The position numbers and the translations under genes were made by a program. DNA of 64,000 bases from Paenibacillus durus ATCC 35681 (GTDB lineage Bacteria; Bacillota; Bacilli; Paenibacillales; Paenibacillaceae). Positions 56,430-64,000 of this stretch are shown one piece after another. Where the stretch lies: NCBI RefSeq assembly GCF_000993825.1, contig NZ_CP011114.1, positions 4,340,001 through 4,404,000 of the forward strand, given 5' to 3'. Each line of letters opens with the position of its first letter. The first letter of the stretch is position 1. The notes beneath the pieces were generated by a model. That model was not told the DNA's origin. It saw only the letters and a list, made by a program, of their open reading frames with translations, and did not search any database.

Positions 56430-58133
56430 TTAGCCCTGCTTCGGCGGCTGATACGAGCTCTTGAGCGAAACAATCAGGTTGAAGACAGGTTGACCAGGCT
56501 CGGAGTACCGGCTGTCCACGTTAAAGTAACCATGCCGGAAAAATTGGAACTTGTCCTGCGGTTTGCTGTCCTTCAGCTCGGGCTCCACGAAGCCGTGCAG
56601 GATTTCAAGCGATTTCGGGTTCAATTGGTCAAGGAAGGACCCCGTCCCCTTATCAGCGGCTTCCTGTCCTTCGGCCTCCCCTTCATTTTCGGTTTCCTCC
56701 GCCAGAATCAGCGGCTCATACAGGCGGAATTCCGCAGCAGCCGCGTGGCTCGCCTCCACCCAGTGCAGCGTTCCTTTCACCTTGCGGCCGGTAAAGCCGC
56801 TGCCGCTCTTCGTTTCCGGATCGTAGGTGCAGTGCAGCTCGGTTACTTCGCCGTTCTCATCCTTGATTACTTCGTTGCATTTGATGAAATAGGCATGCTT
56901 CAGGCGCACCTCATTGCCCGGGAACAACCGGAAATATTTGCTCGGCGGATTCTCCATAAAATCGTCGCGTTCAATGTAAATCTCGCGGGAGAACGGAATT
57001 TGCCGGCTGCCCATTTCCTCGTTCTCACTGTTATTTTCCGCTTCCAGCCATTCGACCTGACCCTCTGGATAGTTGGTAATGACGACCTTGAGCGGACGAA
57101 GCACGGCCATCGTGCGCGGCGCCTTCAGCTTCAGATCCTCGCGGATAAAATGCTCCAGCATTTGCAGATCAACCAGGCCTTGGCTCTTGGAGATGCCCGT
57201 CTCGTATACGAAGGCGCGGATCGCATCCGGCGTGTACCCGCGGCGGCGAAGACCCGATATCGTCGGCATCCGCGGATCGTCCCAACCGTCGACATGCCCT
57301 TCATCCACCAGCAGCCTCAGCTTCCGCTTGCTCGTCACGGTCTGCGCCAGATTCAGGCGGCCGAATTCATATTGATGCGGCGAGGCAGGCATTTCGCATT
57401 CAGCGATAACCCAGTCATAGAAAGGGCGCTGATCCTCGAACTCCAGGGAACAGAGGGAATGCGTCACGTTCTCGATGGCATCCTCAATCGGATGCGCGTA
57501 CGCGTACATCGGGTAAATGCACCATTTGTCGCCCGTGTTGTGGTGATGGGCATGGGTAATGCGGTAAATGACCGGGTCGCGGAGATTGATGTTGGGCGAA
57601 GCCATATCGATCTTGGCGCGCAGCACCTTTTCGCCGTCCTTGAACTCGCCAGCACGCATGCGGCGGAATAGATCGAGATTCTCTTCGACGCTGCGGTCGC
57701 GGTACGGGCTATTCTTCCCCGGTTCGGTCAGCGTGCCGCGAAGCTCGCGGATTTGGTCCGCGCTGAGATCGTCGACGTAAGCCTTGCCCTTGTTAATTAA
57801 TAGCTCCGCCCGCTCGTACATCTCTTCGAAATAGTTGGAAGCGAAGCGCAGATTCTCCCAATCATAACCGAGCCATTTCACATCTTCCTCGATCGATTTG
57901 ACATACTCCGTATCTTCCTTCAGCGGATTCGTGTCGTCAAACCGCAGGTTCGTCTTGCCGCCGAACTCGTCGGCCAGCGTGAAATTGATCCAAATCGCCT
58001 TGGCATGTCCGATGTGGAGATAGCCGTTCGGTTCCGGGGGGAACCGGGTGACGACTTCATTCACTTTGCCGGAGCGGAGATCTTCGGTAATGACATTTTT
58101 AATGAAATTGGAGGGGGTGCTTCGGTTCTCCAC
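56430..58133 (-). CDS. glnS: Glutaminyl-tRNA synthetase
   Basis: Charges tRNA-Gln with glutamine. About 567 residues, class I fold: HIGH motif in [13 protein letters not shown] (residues 40-43), the tRNA-binding DDTNPLKED segment, and the KMSKS-type sequence TVTSKRKLR near 270, then anticodon-binding beta-barrels. GTG at 58133 aligns with the usual [14 protein letters not shown] start and has AAAGG 8 nt upstream. GlnRS is uncommon in Firmicutes, most of which use GatCAB, so this gene was probably acquired by transfer in the lineage; Paenibacillus is known to carry it. No T-box leader is visible. Confidence 0.94.
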   Translation of the reverse strand: MENRSTPSNFIKNVITEDLRSGKVNEVVTRFPPEPNGYLHIGHAKAIWINFTLADEFGGKTNLRFDDTNPLKEDTEYVKSIEEDVKWLGYDWENLRFASNYFEEMYERAELLINKGKAYVDDLSADQIRELRGTLTEPGKNSPYRDRSVEENLDLFRRMRAGEFKDGEKVLRAKIDMASPNINLRDPVIYRITHAHHHNTGDKWCIYPMYAYAHPIEDAIENVTHSLCSLEFEDQRPFYDWVIAECEMPASPHQYEFGRLNLAQTVTSKRKLRLLVDEGHVDGWDDPRMPTISGLRRRGYTPDAIRAFVYETGISKSQGLVDLQMLEHFIREDLKLKAPRTMAVLRPLKVVITNYPEGQVEWLEAENNSENEEMGSRQIPFSREIYIERDDFMENPPSKYFRLFPGNEVRLKHAYFIKCNEVIKDENGEVTELHCTYDPETKSGSGFTGRKVKGTLHWVEASHAAAAEFRLYEPLILAEETENEGEAEGQEAADKGTGSFLDQLNPKSLEILHGFVEPELKDSKPQDKFQFFRHGYFNVDSRYSEPGQPVFNLIVSLKSSYQPPKQG

Positions 58134-58194
58134 AGCAATCAACCTTTCATTCTATAGTTCTTGTCCTTGTTCTTGTATAAACATGTTTCCTCTT

Positions 58195-58223
58195 AATATA
58201 CCCGTTACGCCGGGATTGTTCAA
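58195..58223 (-). promoter_or_regulatory. Sigma-A promoter of glnS
   Basis: Minus strand: -35 TTGAAC (58218-58223), 17-nt spacer, -10 TATATT (58195-58200), about 60 nt before the start codon. Confidence 0.7.
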
Positions 58224-58311
58224 TAAAATGGCATACCCGCCCAGGGCGCCGGTTCCCTTTGACTTCCCGCCGGTCCATGGAGTAGCATGAGGTTCAGAAG
58301 GAGGCGAGCGG

Positions 58312-58560
58312 ATGAAACCGATTAAAATGCCACAAGAGCATCGGGAAGCGATGCTTGATCATATTCAGGAATTTTTCGAGCTTGAACGCGGCGAAAGCAT
58401 CGGACGCCTCGCGGCGGACAACCTGCTGGAATTTTTCTTAAAGGAGCTTGGACCTACCGTCTATAACCAGGCGCTGAGCGACTGCCGCACCCTGACGGCG
58501 CAGCGGATGCAGGGGCTGGAAGAGGATATTTATGCCCTGGAATGGAAAGAAGGGCGGTAA
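58312..58560 (+). CDS. DUF2164 family protein
   Basis: 82 residues, soluble and helical; IQEFFELERGESIGRLAADNLLEFFLKELGPTVYNQALSDC pattern is typical of DUF2164 (EFFxxExxExxGxLxAxxLLxFFxxxxGxxxYNxxLxD). Function unknown. ATG start with AAGGAGG 7 nt upstream. It lies just ahead of an acetyltransferase gene on the same strand and may be cotranscribed with it. Confidence 0.85.
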   Translation: MKPIKMPQEHREAMLDHIQEFFELERGESIGRLAADNLLEFFLKELGPTVYNQALSDCRTLTAQRMQGLEEDIYALEWKEGR

Positions 58561-58615
58561 TAACCGGGATTCATGGTTTGCAAAGAGCACGGCAGAAAAA
58601 AAGGGAGGCTGCAGT

Positions 58616-59164
58616 TTGTTCCATTTTGTTATTGATGATGAGCTTGTGCTTAAGCCGCTGGCGGCTGAGCATGCCCTGCCCATGTTTGAGCTGGTCGACC
58701 TCTCAAGGGTCCGTCTTAGCCAGTGGCTGCCTTGGGTAGACAGCGTGACGGAGCATGCTCATATCACAAGCTATATTAAGAACGCCGTTAAGCAAGGCAG
58801 CGAGAACGGCGGCTTCACCGCGGGCCTGTGGGTGGGCGGCGAATTCGCCGGCGTTATCGGATTTCATGAAATCGATTGGCATAACCGGTCAGTCGGCATC
58901 GGCTATTGGCTTGGCGAGGGCTATTGCGGCAAGGGATACATGACGAGTGCCTGCCGGGTATTTATCGACCATGCCCTGATGGAGATGGAGCTGAACCGGG
59001 TAGAAATCCGCTGCGCAACGGGTAATACGCCAAGCCGGGCTATTCCCCAGCGCCTGGGTTTCGTGCTGGAAGGGGTAATCCGGGAAGCCGAGCTGCTGCC
59101 GTCAGGCTATGTCAATCATGCCGTGTACGGCATGCTGCGCAGCGAGTGGAAGATGCTGAGATAG
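58616..59164 (+). CDS. GNAT acetyltransferase, RimJ/RimL type
   Basis: About 182 residues: HFVIDDELVLKPLAAEHALPMFELVD at the N terminus, LSQWLPWVDSV, IGYWLGEGYCGKGYMTSACR (acetyl-CoA loop) and NTPSRAIPQRLGFVLEGVIREAE, the layout of ribosomal-protein-serine acetyltransferases such as YdaF. Substrate unknown. TTG at 58616 has GGGAGG 7 nt upstream; the frame is open further upstream but lacks a ribosome site there and would overlap DUF2164. Confidence 0.85.
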   Translation: MFHFVIDDELVLKPLAAEHALPMFELVDLSRVRLSQWLPWVDSVTEHAHITSYIKNAVKQGSENGGFTAGLWVGGEFAGVIGFHEIDWHNRSVGIGYWLGEGYCGKGYMTSACRVFIDHALMEMELNRVEIRCATGNTPSRAIPQRLGFVLEGVIREAELLPSGYVNHAVYGMLRSEWKMLR

Positions 59165-59252
59165 CCTCCTGGGGTAAGGCTGTCGCCGACAGAAGAAGCC
59201 CCGTAAAAACGCGGGGTCGAACGCTCATATTGGTAAATCAGGCTTTCGCCTA

Positions 59253-59894
59253 TTATTCAGCCGCGTCCAGCCACGTCTGAAACTTCAACCGGACGACGGA
59301 TGAAAGGCTGCTTAGCCTGACCAGCTCTTCAAGGCCTTGCTTGTCCCCGCGCCCGGCTTCCATCATATGCAGCACGCGCGACACCGGCACGCCGCCGTCA
59401 CCGGAGGAAATCTTCACGACCCCCGAGCCGGATGCCAGTTCCCCTTCGCGCAGCACCCGGAAATAGAAGCCGCTGAAGCCCGTCTTCAGCACCTGCGCGG
59501 GCATATCCGCCGGACCGTGCTTTTGCGAGAGCTTAAAGCAGGGGTAGCGGGGCTGGCTCACCTGAAGAAGCGCGCCGCCGATCTCGTAGATGTCCCCGAT
59601 GCACACCTCCGTTTCGAGCAGCCCGACGGTTGTCGCATTTTCCCCGAAGGCGGCGTAGTCCAGCTTCTTGCCCAGCCACTCTTCCCAGTAGGCGTAATGC
59701 TCCGACGGATACACGCAGACGGCTTTGTCCGGTCCTCCGTGATTGACCAGATCGGCTTGTCCATCCCCGGTCAGCCCGCCGGCGGACACATGCACAGGCC
59801 CCTCCACAGGCGATTTGTAGATGCCCGTCTCCAGCGATTTTCCGCGATAAAGGGCCGTAACCGGCATCCCCACATTCAATGATATGATCTTCAT
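59253..59894 (-). CDS. MOSC domain protein (YiiM-like)
   Basis: 213 residues: beta-strand domain with LTGDGQADLVNHGGPDKAVCVYPSEHYAYW and FGENATTVGLLETEVCIGDIYEIG, and the conserved QPRYPCFKL cysteine that binds the molybdenum cofactor in MOSC proteins; C-terminal 3-alpha domain (RVLHMMEA to LVRLSSLSSVVR). E. coli YiiM reduces N-hydroxylated bases. ATG at 59894 with GGGGATG upstream (the frame is open to 59912). It needs Mo cofactor, fitting the moaA/mobA genes in the window. Confidence 0.85.
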   Translation of the reverse strand: MKIISLNVGMPVTALYRGKSLETGIYKSPVEGPVHVSAGGLTGDGQADLVNHGGPDKAVCVYPSEHYAYWEEWLGKKLDYAAFGENATTVGLLETEVCIGDIYEIGGALLQVSQPRYPCFKLSQKHGPADMPAQVLKTGFSGFYFRVLREGELASGSGVVKISSGDGGVPVSRVLHMMEAGRGDKQGLEELVRLSSLSSVVRLKFQTWLDAAE

Positions 59895-59928
59895 GACCAT
59901 CCCCGCTTTCATTTCGTTTCATCGGTGG

Positions 59929-60429
59929 CTATCCGAGACGGCAGCTCATAAATACCTCGTCCACATAGCGGCCTGCAAGATAAAATTCCTCCCGCAACCG
60001 CCCTTCTTCATCGAACCCGCATTGCTCATAAAATGCCAGGGCCGCAGCGTTGCAGGACAGCGCGCGCAGCCGAAGCTTGCGGATGCCGCGCGCAGCCGCC
60101 AGCTCCTTAACGGCTTCGATCAGGCTTCGGCCGATTCCGAGTCGCTGCCAACCTGGATGGACAGCGATATGAATCTCATAGACATGCCGGTTGCTCTTCA
60201 TTCCGGTAGGGCAGCCGAAGCCGACATAACCGCACAGCGTGTCCCCTTTCACCGCCACAAGCTGGGAACCAGGAGGCGCATGCAGCAAATAGTCCTCGCT
60301 CGACCGCCATGACAAGGCCGCAGGAGCCGTATCCTCCGTCCATATCAGATGATCCAGCATAATCAGCTCCCGAACGTCGCGAAACTCCGAGAACCGGATG
60401 AACAGTGTCTCTCTGTCTATGTGAAGCAT
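59929..60429 (-). CDS. GNAT family N-acetyltransferase
   Basis: 166 residues with one GNAT domain: IAVHPGWQRLGIGRSLIEAVKEL (acetyl-CoA loop) near residue 90 and the C-terminal ALAFYEQCGFDEEGRLREEF, which resembles ribosomal or small-molecule acetyltransferases. ATG start with GGGGG 8 nt upstream. It is 34 bp upstream of the MOSC gene on the same strand and may form a two-gene operon with it. Confidence 0.82.
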   Translation of the reverse strand: MLHIDRETLFIRFSEFRDVRELIMLDHLIWTEDTAPAALSWRSSEDYLLHAPPGSQLVAVKGDTLCGYVGFGCPTGMKSNRHVYEIHIAVHPGWQRLGIGRSLIEAVKELAAARGIRKLRLRALSCNAAALAFYEQCGFDEEGRLREEFYLAGRYVDEVFMSCRLG

Positions 60430-60504
60430 TTTGGTATCCCCCTTGCTTATAAACGGCGCATAGAATAAACGCCGATTTATTGAAGCTTCCCTCTCTCCCT
60501 GCGG

Positions 60505-61737
60505 TTAAGCCGACTTCGACGATCCTGCGGATTCCGCAAGCAGCGCACGGCGGTTGCCATGCGCATGAATCAGGAAAAATCCCGCCGACAGCGCCGCCAT
60601 CCCGCACGCCAGCCAAGCGGTAGGGGCCAGTCCCCCTTCATCGTACAGGCTGCCCATGAAGAAAGGCCCCAGCACTCTGCCGACCGCGCCGATTCCGCCG
60701 GTCAGCCCAAGATAGAACGGAGCGCCCCGGTCGGCATGCTCCGAGATGAATGCCGGCATGGCCGGAGAAATGAGCATCTCCCCAAGCGTGGTCAGCAGCA
60801 TCGCCAGCACCATGCCGCTGTAGCTTGGCAGCGTCAGAATGACGGCATAGCCGCTAAGGTAGAAAAAAGCGCTCGCCGTCATTTGCGCCGCCGCTTCGGC
60901 CGCGAACCAGCGCCTGATCAGGCTCACCAGCGGCTGCGCCGCGAAGATCAGGATGCCGTTAAGCGTCCACAGGAAGCCGTAATATTTCTTCGGCAGATCT
61001 TCCGAAATAATGAACGGCGACACGCCCGTATTCCAGATGGAGTTGCCGATCAGCAGAAACAGCGACCCGAGAGCCATGAACAGATAAATCCGGGTGTTGC
61101 CCAGCAGCTTCCAATTGGATACTGGCCGTGACTGCGCCTTCTTGGACTCAGCCGGAACGGTTTCTTGCACGCCGCCTGCTTTTCTCAGGTAAACAAAGAA
61201 AAAGACGGCAAATAGAGCGGAAGTCGCGCCATTCATCACGAAGCTCAGCATATAGGAAATATCGGCCAGAAATCCGCTCAGCGCCGTTCCGACTGCGACT
61301 CCGATATTGTTCGCGACATAGACGATATTGAACAGCTCGGCCCGCCGCCCGGCGAACCGGAAGCCGATGAATGCCTGAATAGCCGGCATGGACAGCGCAT
61401 TGAACAGACCGACGAGGCCCATTGCAATCATGAACGCCGTCCAATTGGCGCTTGCCGCAGGGAGGGCGAACAGGGCCAGCGCATTTAGGGCCAGCGCGCC
61501 GACAATCAGCTTGTTCACCCCGACCTTATGATACAGTGAGCCGCCGAGCAGCTGCCCGGCAATGCCGCCAAGCGATTGAATCAGAATAACGAGTCCGGCG
61601 TCCTTCATGCTCCGTCCGAGCTCGTCAAATACATACATCGTAACAAGCGGCCACATCAGCGCGCTGCCGGTCGCGTTAATCAAGCTTGCGATCAAGAATA
61701 CCTTGACTTCTCTAGGATAGTTGTCCAAAAACCTCAT
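60505..61737 (-). CDS. MFS transporter (drug-efflux-like)
   Basis: About 410 residues with eleven to twelve hydrophobic segments. The N-terminal LIASLINATGSALMWPLVTMYVFDELGRSMKDAGLVI and motif A-like region (GGSLYHKVGVNKLIVG) fit an efflux-type MFS protein. Substrate unknown. I chose ATG at 61737 with AGGGGATG upstream; ATG 61749 is the alternative. It sits between the acetyltransferase and the oxidoreductase, all on the minus strand, so cotranscription is possible. Confidence 0.82.
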   Translation of the reverse strand: MRFLDNYPREVKVFLIASLINATGSALMWPLVTMYVFDELGRSMKDAGLVILIQSLGGIAGQLLGGSLYHKVGVNKLIVGALALNALALFALPAASANWTAFMIAMGLVGLFNALSMPAIQAFIGFRFAGRRAELFNIVYVANNIGVAVGTALSGFLADISYMLSFVMNGATSALFAVFFFVYLRKAGGVQETVPAESKKAQSRPVSNWKLLGNTRIYLFMALGSLFLLIGNSIWNTGVSPFIISEDLPKKYYGFLWTLNGILIFAAQPLVSLIRRWFAAEAAAQMTASAFFYLSGYAVILTLPSYSGMVLAMLLTTLGEMLISPAMPAFISEHADRGAPFYLGLTGGIGAVGRVLGPFFMGSLYDEGGLAPTAWLACGMAALSAGFFLIHAHGNRRALLAESAGSSKSA

Positions 61738-61829
61738 TTGCCTATACATCCCCTGTAATCTACATGTCAGTTAATGCTATCTAGTATTACGCCTAACTGA
61801 CGCTTAGGGCAAGCCTGTGCATTGACGCT

Positions 61830-63896
61830 TTAACGCAGCTCAACTTGGACCGTTGCGGAGAAAAAGGTCGCTCCCTTCCCCATATCGCTCAGCCGGTCCG
61901 GGGTAAGCACATTGCTTCGCTGCGAACGGTCTTTTCCTTCCCACCATAGCCCCTGGCTGATGACGATGCCGGGCAGCATCCGGTCGGTTACCGCCGCCCA
62001 AATCTGTATCATGCCGCGGTCGTTATACACTTTGACCTCATCCCCTTCGGCAATTCCCCGCTCCGCCGCATCCGTGGGATGAATTTGCAGCGTGGGCCTC
62101 TTCTCCAGACTTTGATGCTTCCCGATGTTGGAGAAGGTGGAATTGAGGAAATTATGGTTCGGCGGCGATATGAACATAAGCGGATATTTATCCCCTTCAT
62201 CCGGACGCCGGATGCCGTCAAAGCCTTCGACAAGCGGAGTATAGGTTGGCAGCGGCGGCAGTCCCGCATTCTCGAGCGCCCGGGAGTACAGCTCAATTTT
62301 GCCGGATGGCGTGGGCAGGTTATCCAGATACCGTTCTTTAGGCGTCATATCCAGTTTGACGTGCCGCTCGGCCTTCAGCCGCTCCAGCGTCACTCCGTTC
62401 AGATACGGATTGCGCGGATAGTCCAGCGCCTCGCGGATCATGTCTTCCTCGCTTTGCCCGAAGGCTTCCTCGTCAAAGCCCAGGGCCTTTCCCAGCAGTG
62501 AGAACAGTTCGACATTGCTCTTGCACTCTCCCGGGGCTTGTAACACCGGCTCCTGAAGCTGGATATAATGATGCCAGTAAGAACTGTATAAATCGGTATT
62601 CTCAAAAGTCGACGTTGCGGGCAGCACAATGTCAGCGTATTTGGCTGTATCCGTCAGAAAAAGATCATGCACGACCGTGAACAGGTCTTCGCGCGCGAAT
62701 CCGCGCCGCACCCGGTCCGCGTCCGGCGCGACGACGAGCGGATTGCTGCAGTAGACGAACAGCCCCTTGATCGGCTGCTCCGTCATTTCCAGCGCTTCGC
62801 CGATCCGGTTCATATTAATGCTGCGCACCCGCGGGTTCGGGCGAAGATCAGGACGCTCCAGCGCCCGGGAATTCATCCCGGCATACCCGCCGTTGCCCTT
62901 GGTCGCGCCTCCCCCCTTCTTCAGCCACTGTCCGGTCAGCGCCGGCAGACAGGCGATGCTGCGCACCGCCATGCCTCCGTTGTCGTGATGCTGAAGCCCG
63001 TTGCCGATGCGGATAAAAGACACCGCCGCCTCTCCGTACAGTTTACCCAACCGTTCAATGTCTTCAACTGGGATGCCCGTAATGGCCGCCACGGCCTCCG
63101 GCGTATACTCTTCCGCCTGCTTCCGCAGTTCTTCATGCCCCACCGTGTAAGTCTTGAGGAAATTCGCGTCCGTCATCCCGTCGCGGAACAAAATATGCAT
63201 GATGCCGAGCGCCAGCGCCGCATCCGTCCCCGGATAGAGCGGCAGGAACCAGTCGGCCCACTGCGCCGTGCGGTTCTTATGAACGTCGATGACGATGATC
63301 TTGGCGCCCTTCTTCCGGGCCTGCTCGGCCAGCACAACCTGATGCATATTAGTGCTGACGATATTTCCGCCCCAGACGATGATCAGATCGGCGTTCACTG
63401 TATCCTCCGGGCTTGTCCCGCCGTTGAAGCCCATTGTATATTTCCAGCCCGCACTTCCGGCGGCATTGCAGATCGTCTGCTCCAGGCGGCTTGCTCCAAG
63501 CGCGTTGAAGAACCGGCGATCCATGCCCTCCACACTGAGAACGCCCATATTGCCGTAGAAGCTGTAAGGCAGAATGCTCTCCGGCCCGTATTCTTCTGAC
63601 AGGCTGCGGAATTTGCCGGTAATCTCGGCAATCGCCTCATCCCAGCCGATCGGTTCGAATAGGGCCTCCCCTTTGCGTCCCACGCGCCGAAGCGGGGTTG
63701 TCAGCCGATCGGGATGATGGACGCGCTGCGCCATATTCCTGACTTTATTGCAGATGGCCCCCCTCGTATCCGGATGCTCGGGATTTCCTTCGACTTTTAC
63801 AATTTTTCCATCTTTCTTATGCACAAGAAGCCCGCAAGTGTCGGGACAATCCAGCGGGCATACCGCCGAAAATACACCGTTCTCCAATTTCTCCAT
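61830..63896 (-). CDS. Molybdopterin oxidoreductase with N-terminal [4Fe-4S] site
   Basis: Predicted bis-MGD enzyme of the DMSO reductase/FdhF superfamily. About 688 residues: N-terminal iron-sulfur motif C13-x3-C17-x3-C21-x27-C49 (CPLDCPDTC ... AICNK), the molybdopterin domain (GSAGWKYTMGFNGGT, IIVWGGNIVSTNMHQVV), and a C-terminal molydopterin-dinucleotide-binding domain (FISPPNHNFLNSTFSNIGKH, EGDEVKVYNDRG). No Tat signal and no adjacent electron-transfer subunits, so probably a cytoplasmic, single-subunit enzyme such as B. subtilis YyaE. ATG at 63896 with AAGGAGGG 8 nt upstream; an ATG 24 nt earlier lacks a good ribosome site. Substrate unknown. Confidence 0.85.
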   Translation of the reverse strand: MEKLENGVFSAVCPLDCPDTCGLLVHKKDGKIVKVEGNPEHPDTRGAICNKVRNMAQRVHHPDRLTTPLRRVGRKGEALFEPIGWDEAIAEITGKFRSLSEEYGPESILPYSFYGNMGVLSVEGMDRRFFNALGASRLEQTICNAAGSAGWKYTMGFNGGTSPEDTVNADLIIVWGGNIVSTNMHQVVLAEQARKKGAKIIVIDVHKNRTAQWADWFLPLYPGTDAALALGIMHILFRDGMTDANFLKTYTVGHEELRKQAEEYTPEAVAAITGIPVEDIERLGKLYGEAAVSFIRIGNGLQHHDNGGMAVRSIACLPALTGQWLKKGGGATKGNGGYAGMNSRALERPDLRPNPRVRSINMNRIGEALEMTEQPIKGLFVYCSNPLVVAPDADRVRRGFAREDLFTVVHDLFLTDTAKYADIVLPATSTFENTDLYSSYWHHYIQLQEPVLQAPGECKSNVELFSLLGKALGFDEEAFGQSEEDMIREALDYPRNPYLNGVTLERLKAERHVKLDMTPKERYLDNLPTPSGKIELYSRALENAGLPPLPTYTPLVEGFDGIRRPDEGDKYPLMFISPPNHNFLNSTFSNIGKHQSLEKRPTLQIHPTDAAERGIAEGDEVKVYNDRGMIQIWAAVTDRMLPGIVISQGLWWEGKDRSQRSNVLTPDRLSDMGKGATFFSATVQVELR

Positions 63897-64000
63897 ACCC
63901 GCAGCCCTCCTTATTTTCACTGTTGTTATTGTATAATTTAACGTTCTCTTGCGTAAAGGCGAATTGTGCAGGGAAACTGATTCATTCCGGCAATTGCCGG

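Noticed and set aside
58134..58311. Possible T-box leader of glnS
   Set aside because: The leader is only about 60 nt from the promoter to the start codon and shows no T-box consensus or terminator.
59199..59219. CCCCG-TAAAAA-CGGGG-like hairpin between the RimJ-type gene and the MOSC gene
   Set aside because: Placed correctly for convergent termination but no T-run on either strand, so not called.

Overview
This 64 kb window is chromosomal DNA of an endospore-forming, Gram-positive bacterium that looks like Paenibacillus. The evidence is the sporulation genes (spoIIID, spoIIQ, spoIID, spoIIR), an S-layer-homology surface protein with a csaB-type cell-wall anchoring pathway, strong AGGAGG-type ribosome sites with frequent GTG/TTG starts, about 55% GC by eye, and gene order matching Bacillus subtilis (upp-glyA-ywlG-ywlE-ywlD-ywlC-spoIIR-prmC-prfA and atp-DUF1146-murA-spoIID-spoIIQ-spoIIID-mbl-flhO-flhP-fabZ). 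Genus assignment is inference. I saw no rRNA, tRNA, CRISPR array, prophage or insertion sequence.

Layout. 1-11.4 kb: a cut-off small gene, a large SLH protein and a minus-strand cell-wall polymer block (tagO, tagA, csaB, DUF5693 membrane protein, pgcA). 11.4-19.9 kb: fabZ, epuA, two flagellar rod/hook genes, mbl, spoIIID, spoIIQ, spoIID, murA and a DUF1146 gene. 20.1-27.6 kb: the complete F1Fo ATP synthase operon (atpZ-I-B-E-F-H-A-G-D-C). 27.8-39.7 kb: mnaA, upp, glyA, a TIGR01440 gene, an arginine phosphatase, mntP, a Sua5-type tRNA gene, spoIIR, a RodA-like gene, prmC and prfA. 40-46.4 kb: ychF, a roughly 930 bp gene-free stretch, an acetyltransferase, fni, cardiolipin synthase and a TorD-like chaperone. 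46.7-64 kb: an accessory-flavoured mix: moaA, an amino-acid exporter with a divergent MocR regulator, a two-component system with an ABC exporter, mobA, transporters, glnS, acetyltransferases, a MOSC protein and a molybdopterin oxidoreductase.

Functional links. TagO, MnaA, TagA and CsaB can together make and pyruvylate the secondary cell wall polymer that SLH domains bind. MoaA, MobA, TorD, the MOSC protein and the oxidoreductase form a dispersed molybdenum set. SpoIIID, SpoIIQ, SpoIID and SpoIIR act in engulfment and mother-cell/forespore signalling; good sigma-F promoter matches precede spoIIQ and spoIIR, and a sigma-E-like one precedes spoIIID.

Most notable observations: a ZTP (pfl) riboswitch with its own promoter and terminator ahead of the uncharacterised TIGR01440 gene and glyA; a 60-bp minisatellite coding for 20-residue repeats inside prmC; two families of dispersed hairpin repeats, one copy lying inside the atp operon; a near-perfect tandem 35-bp hairpin between atpA and atpG; a 105-bp-offset duplication at the response regulator/histidine kinase junction; and a C-terminal relic of an S66 peptidase gene.
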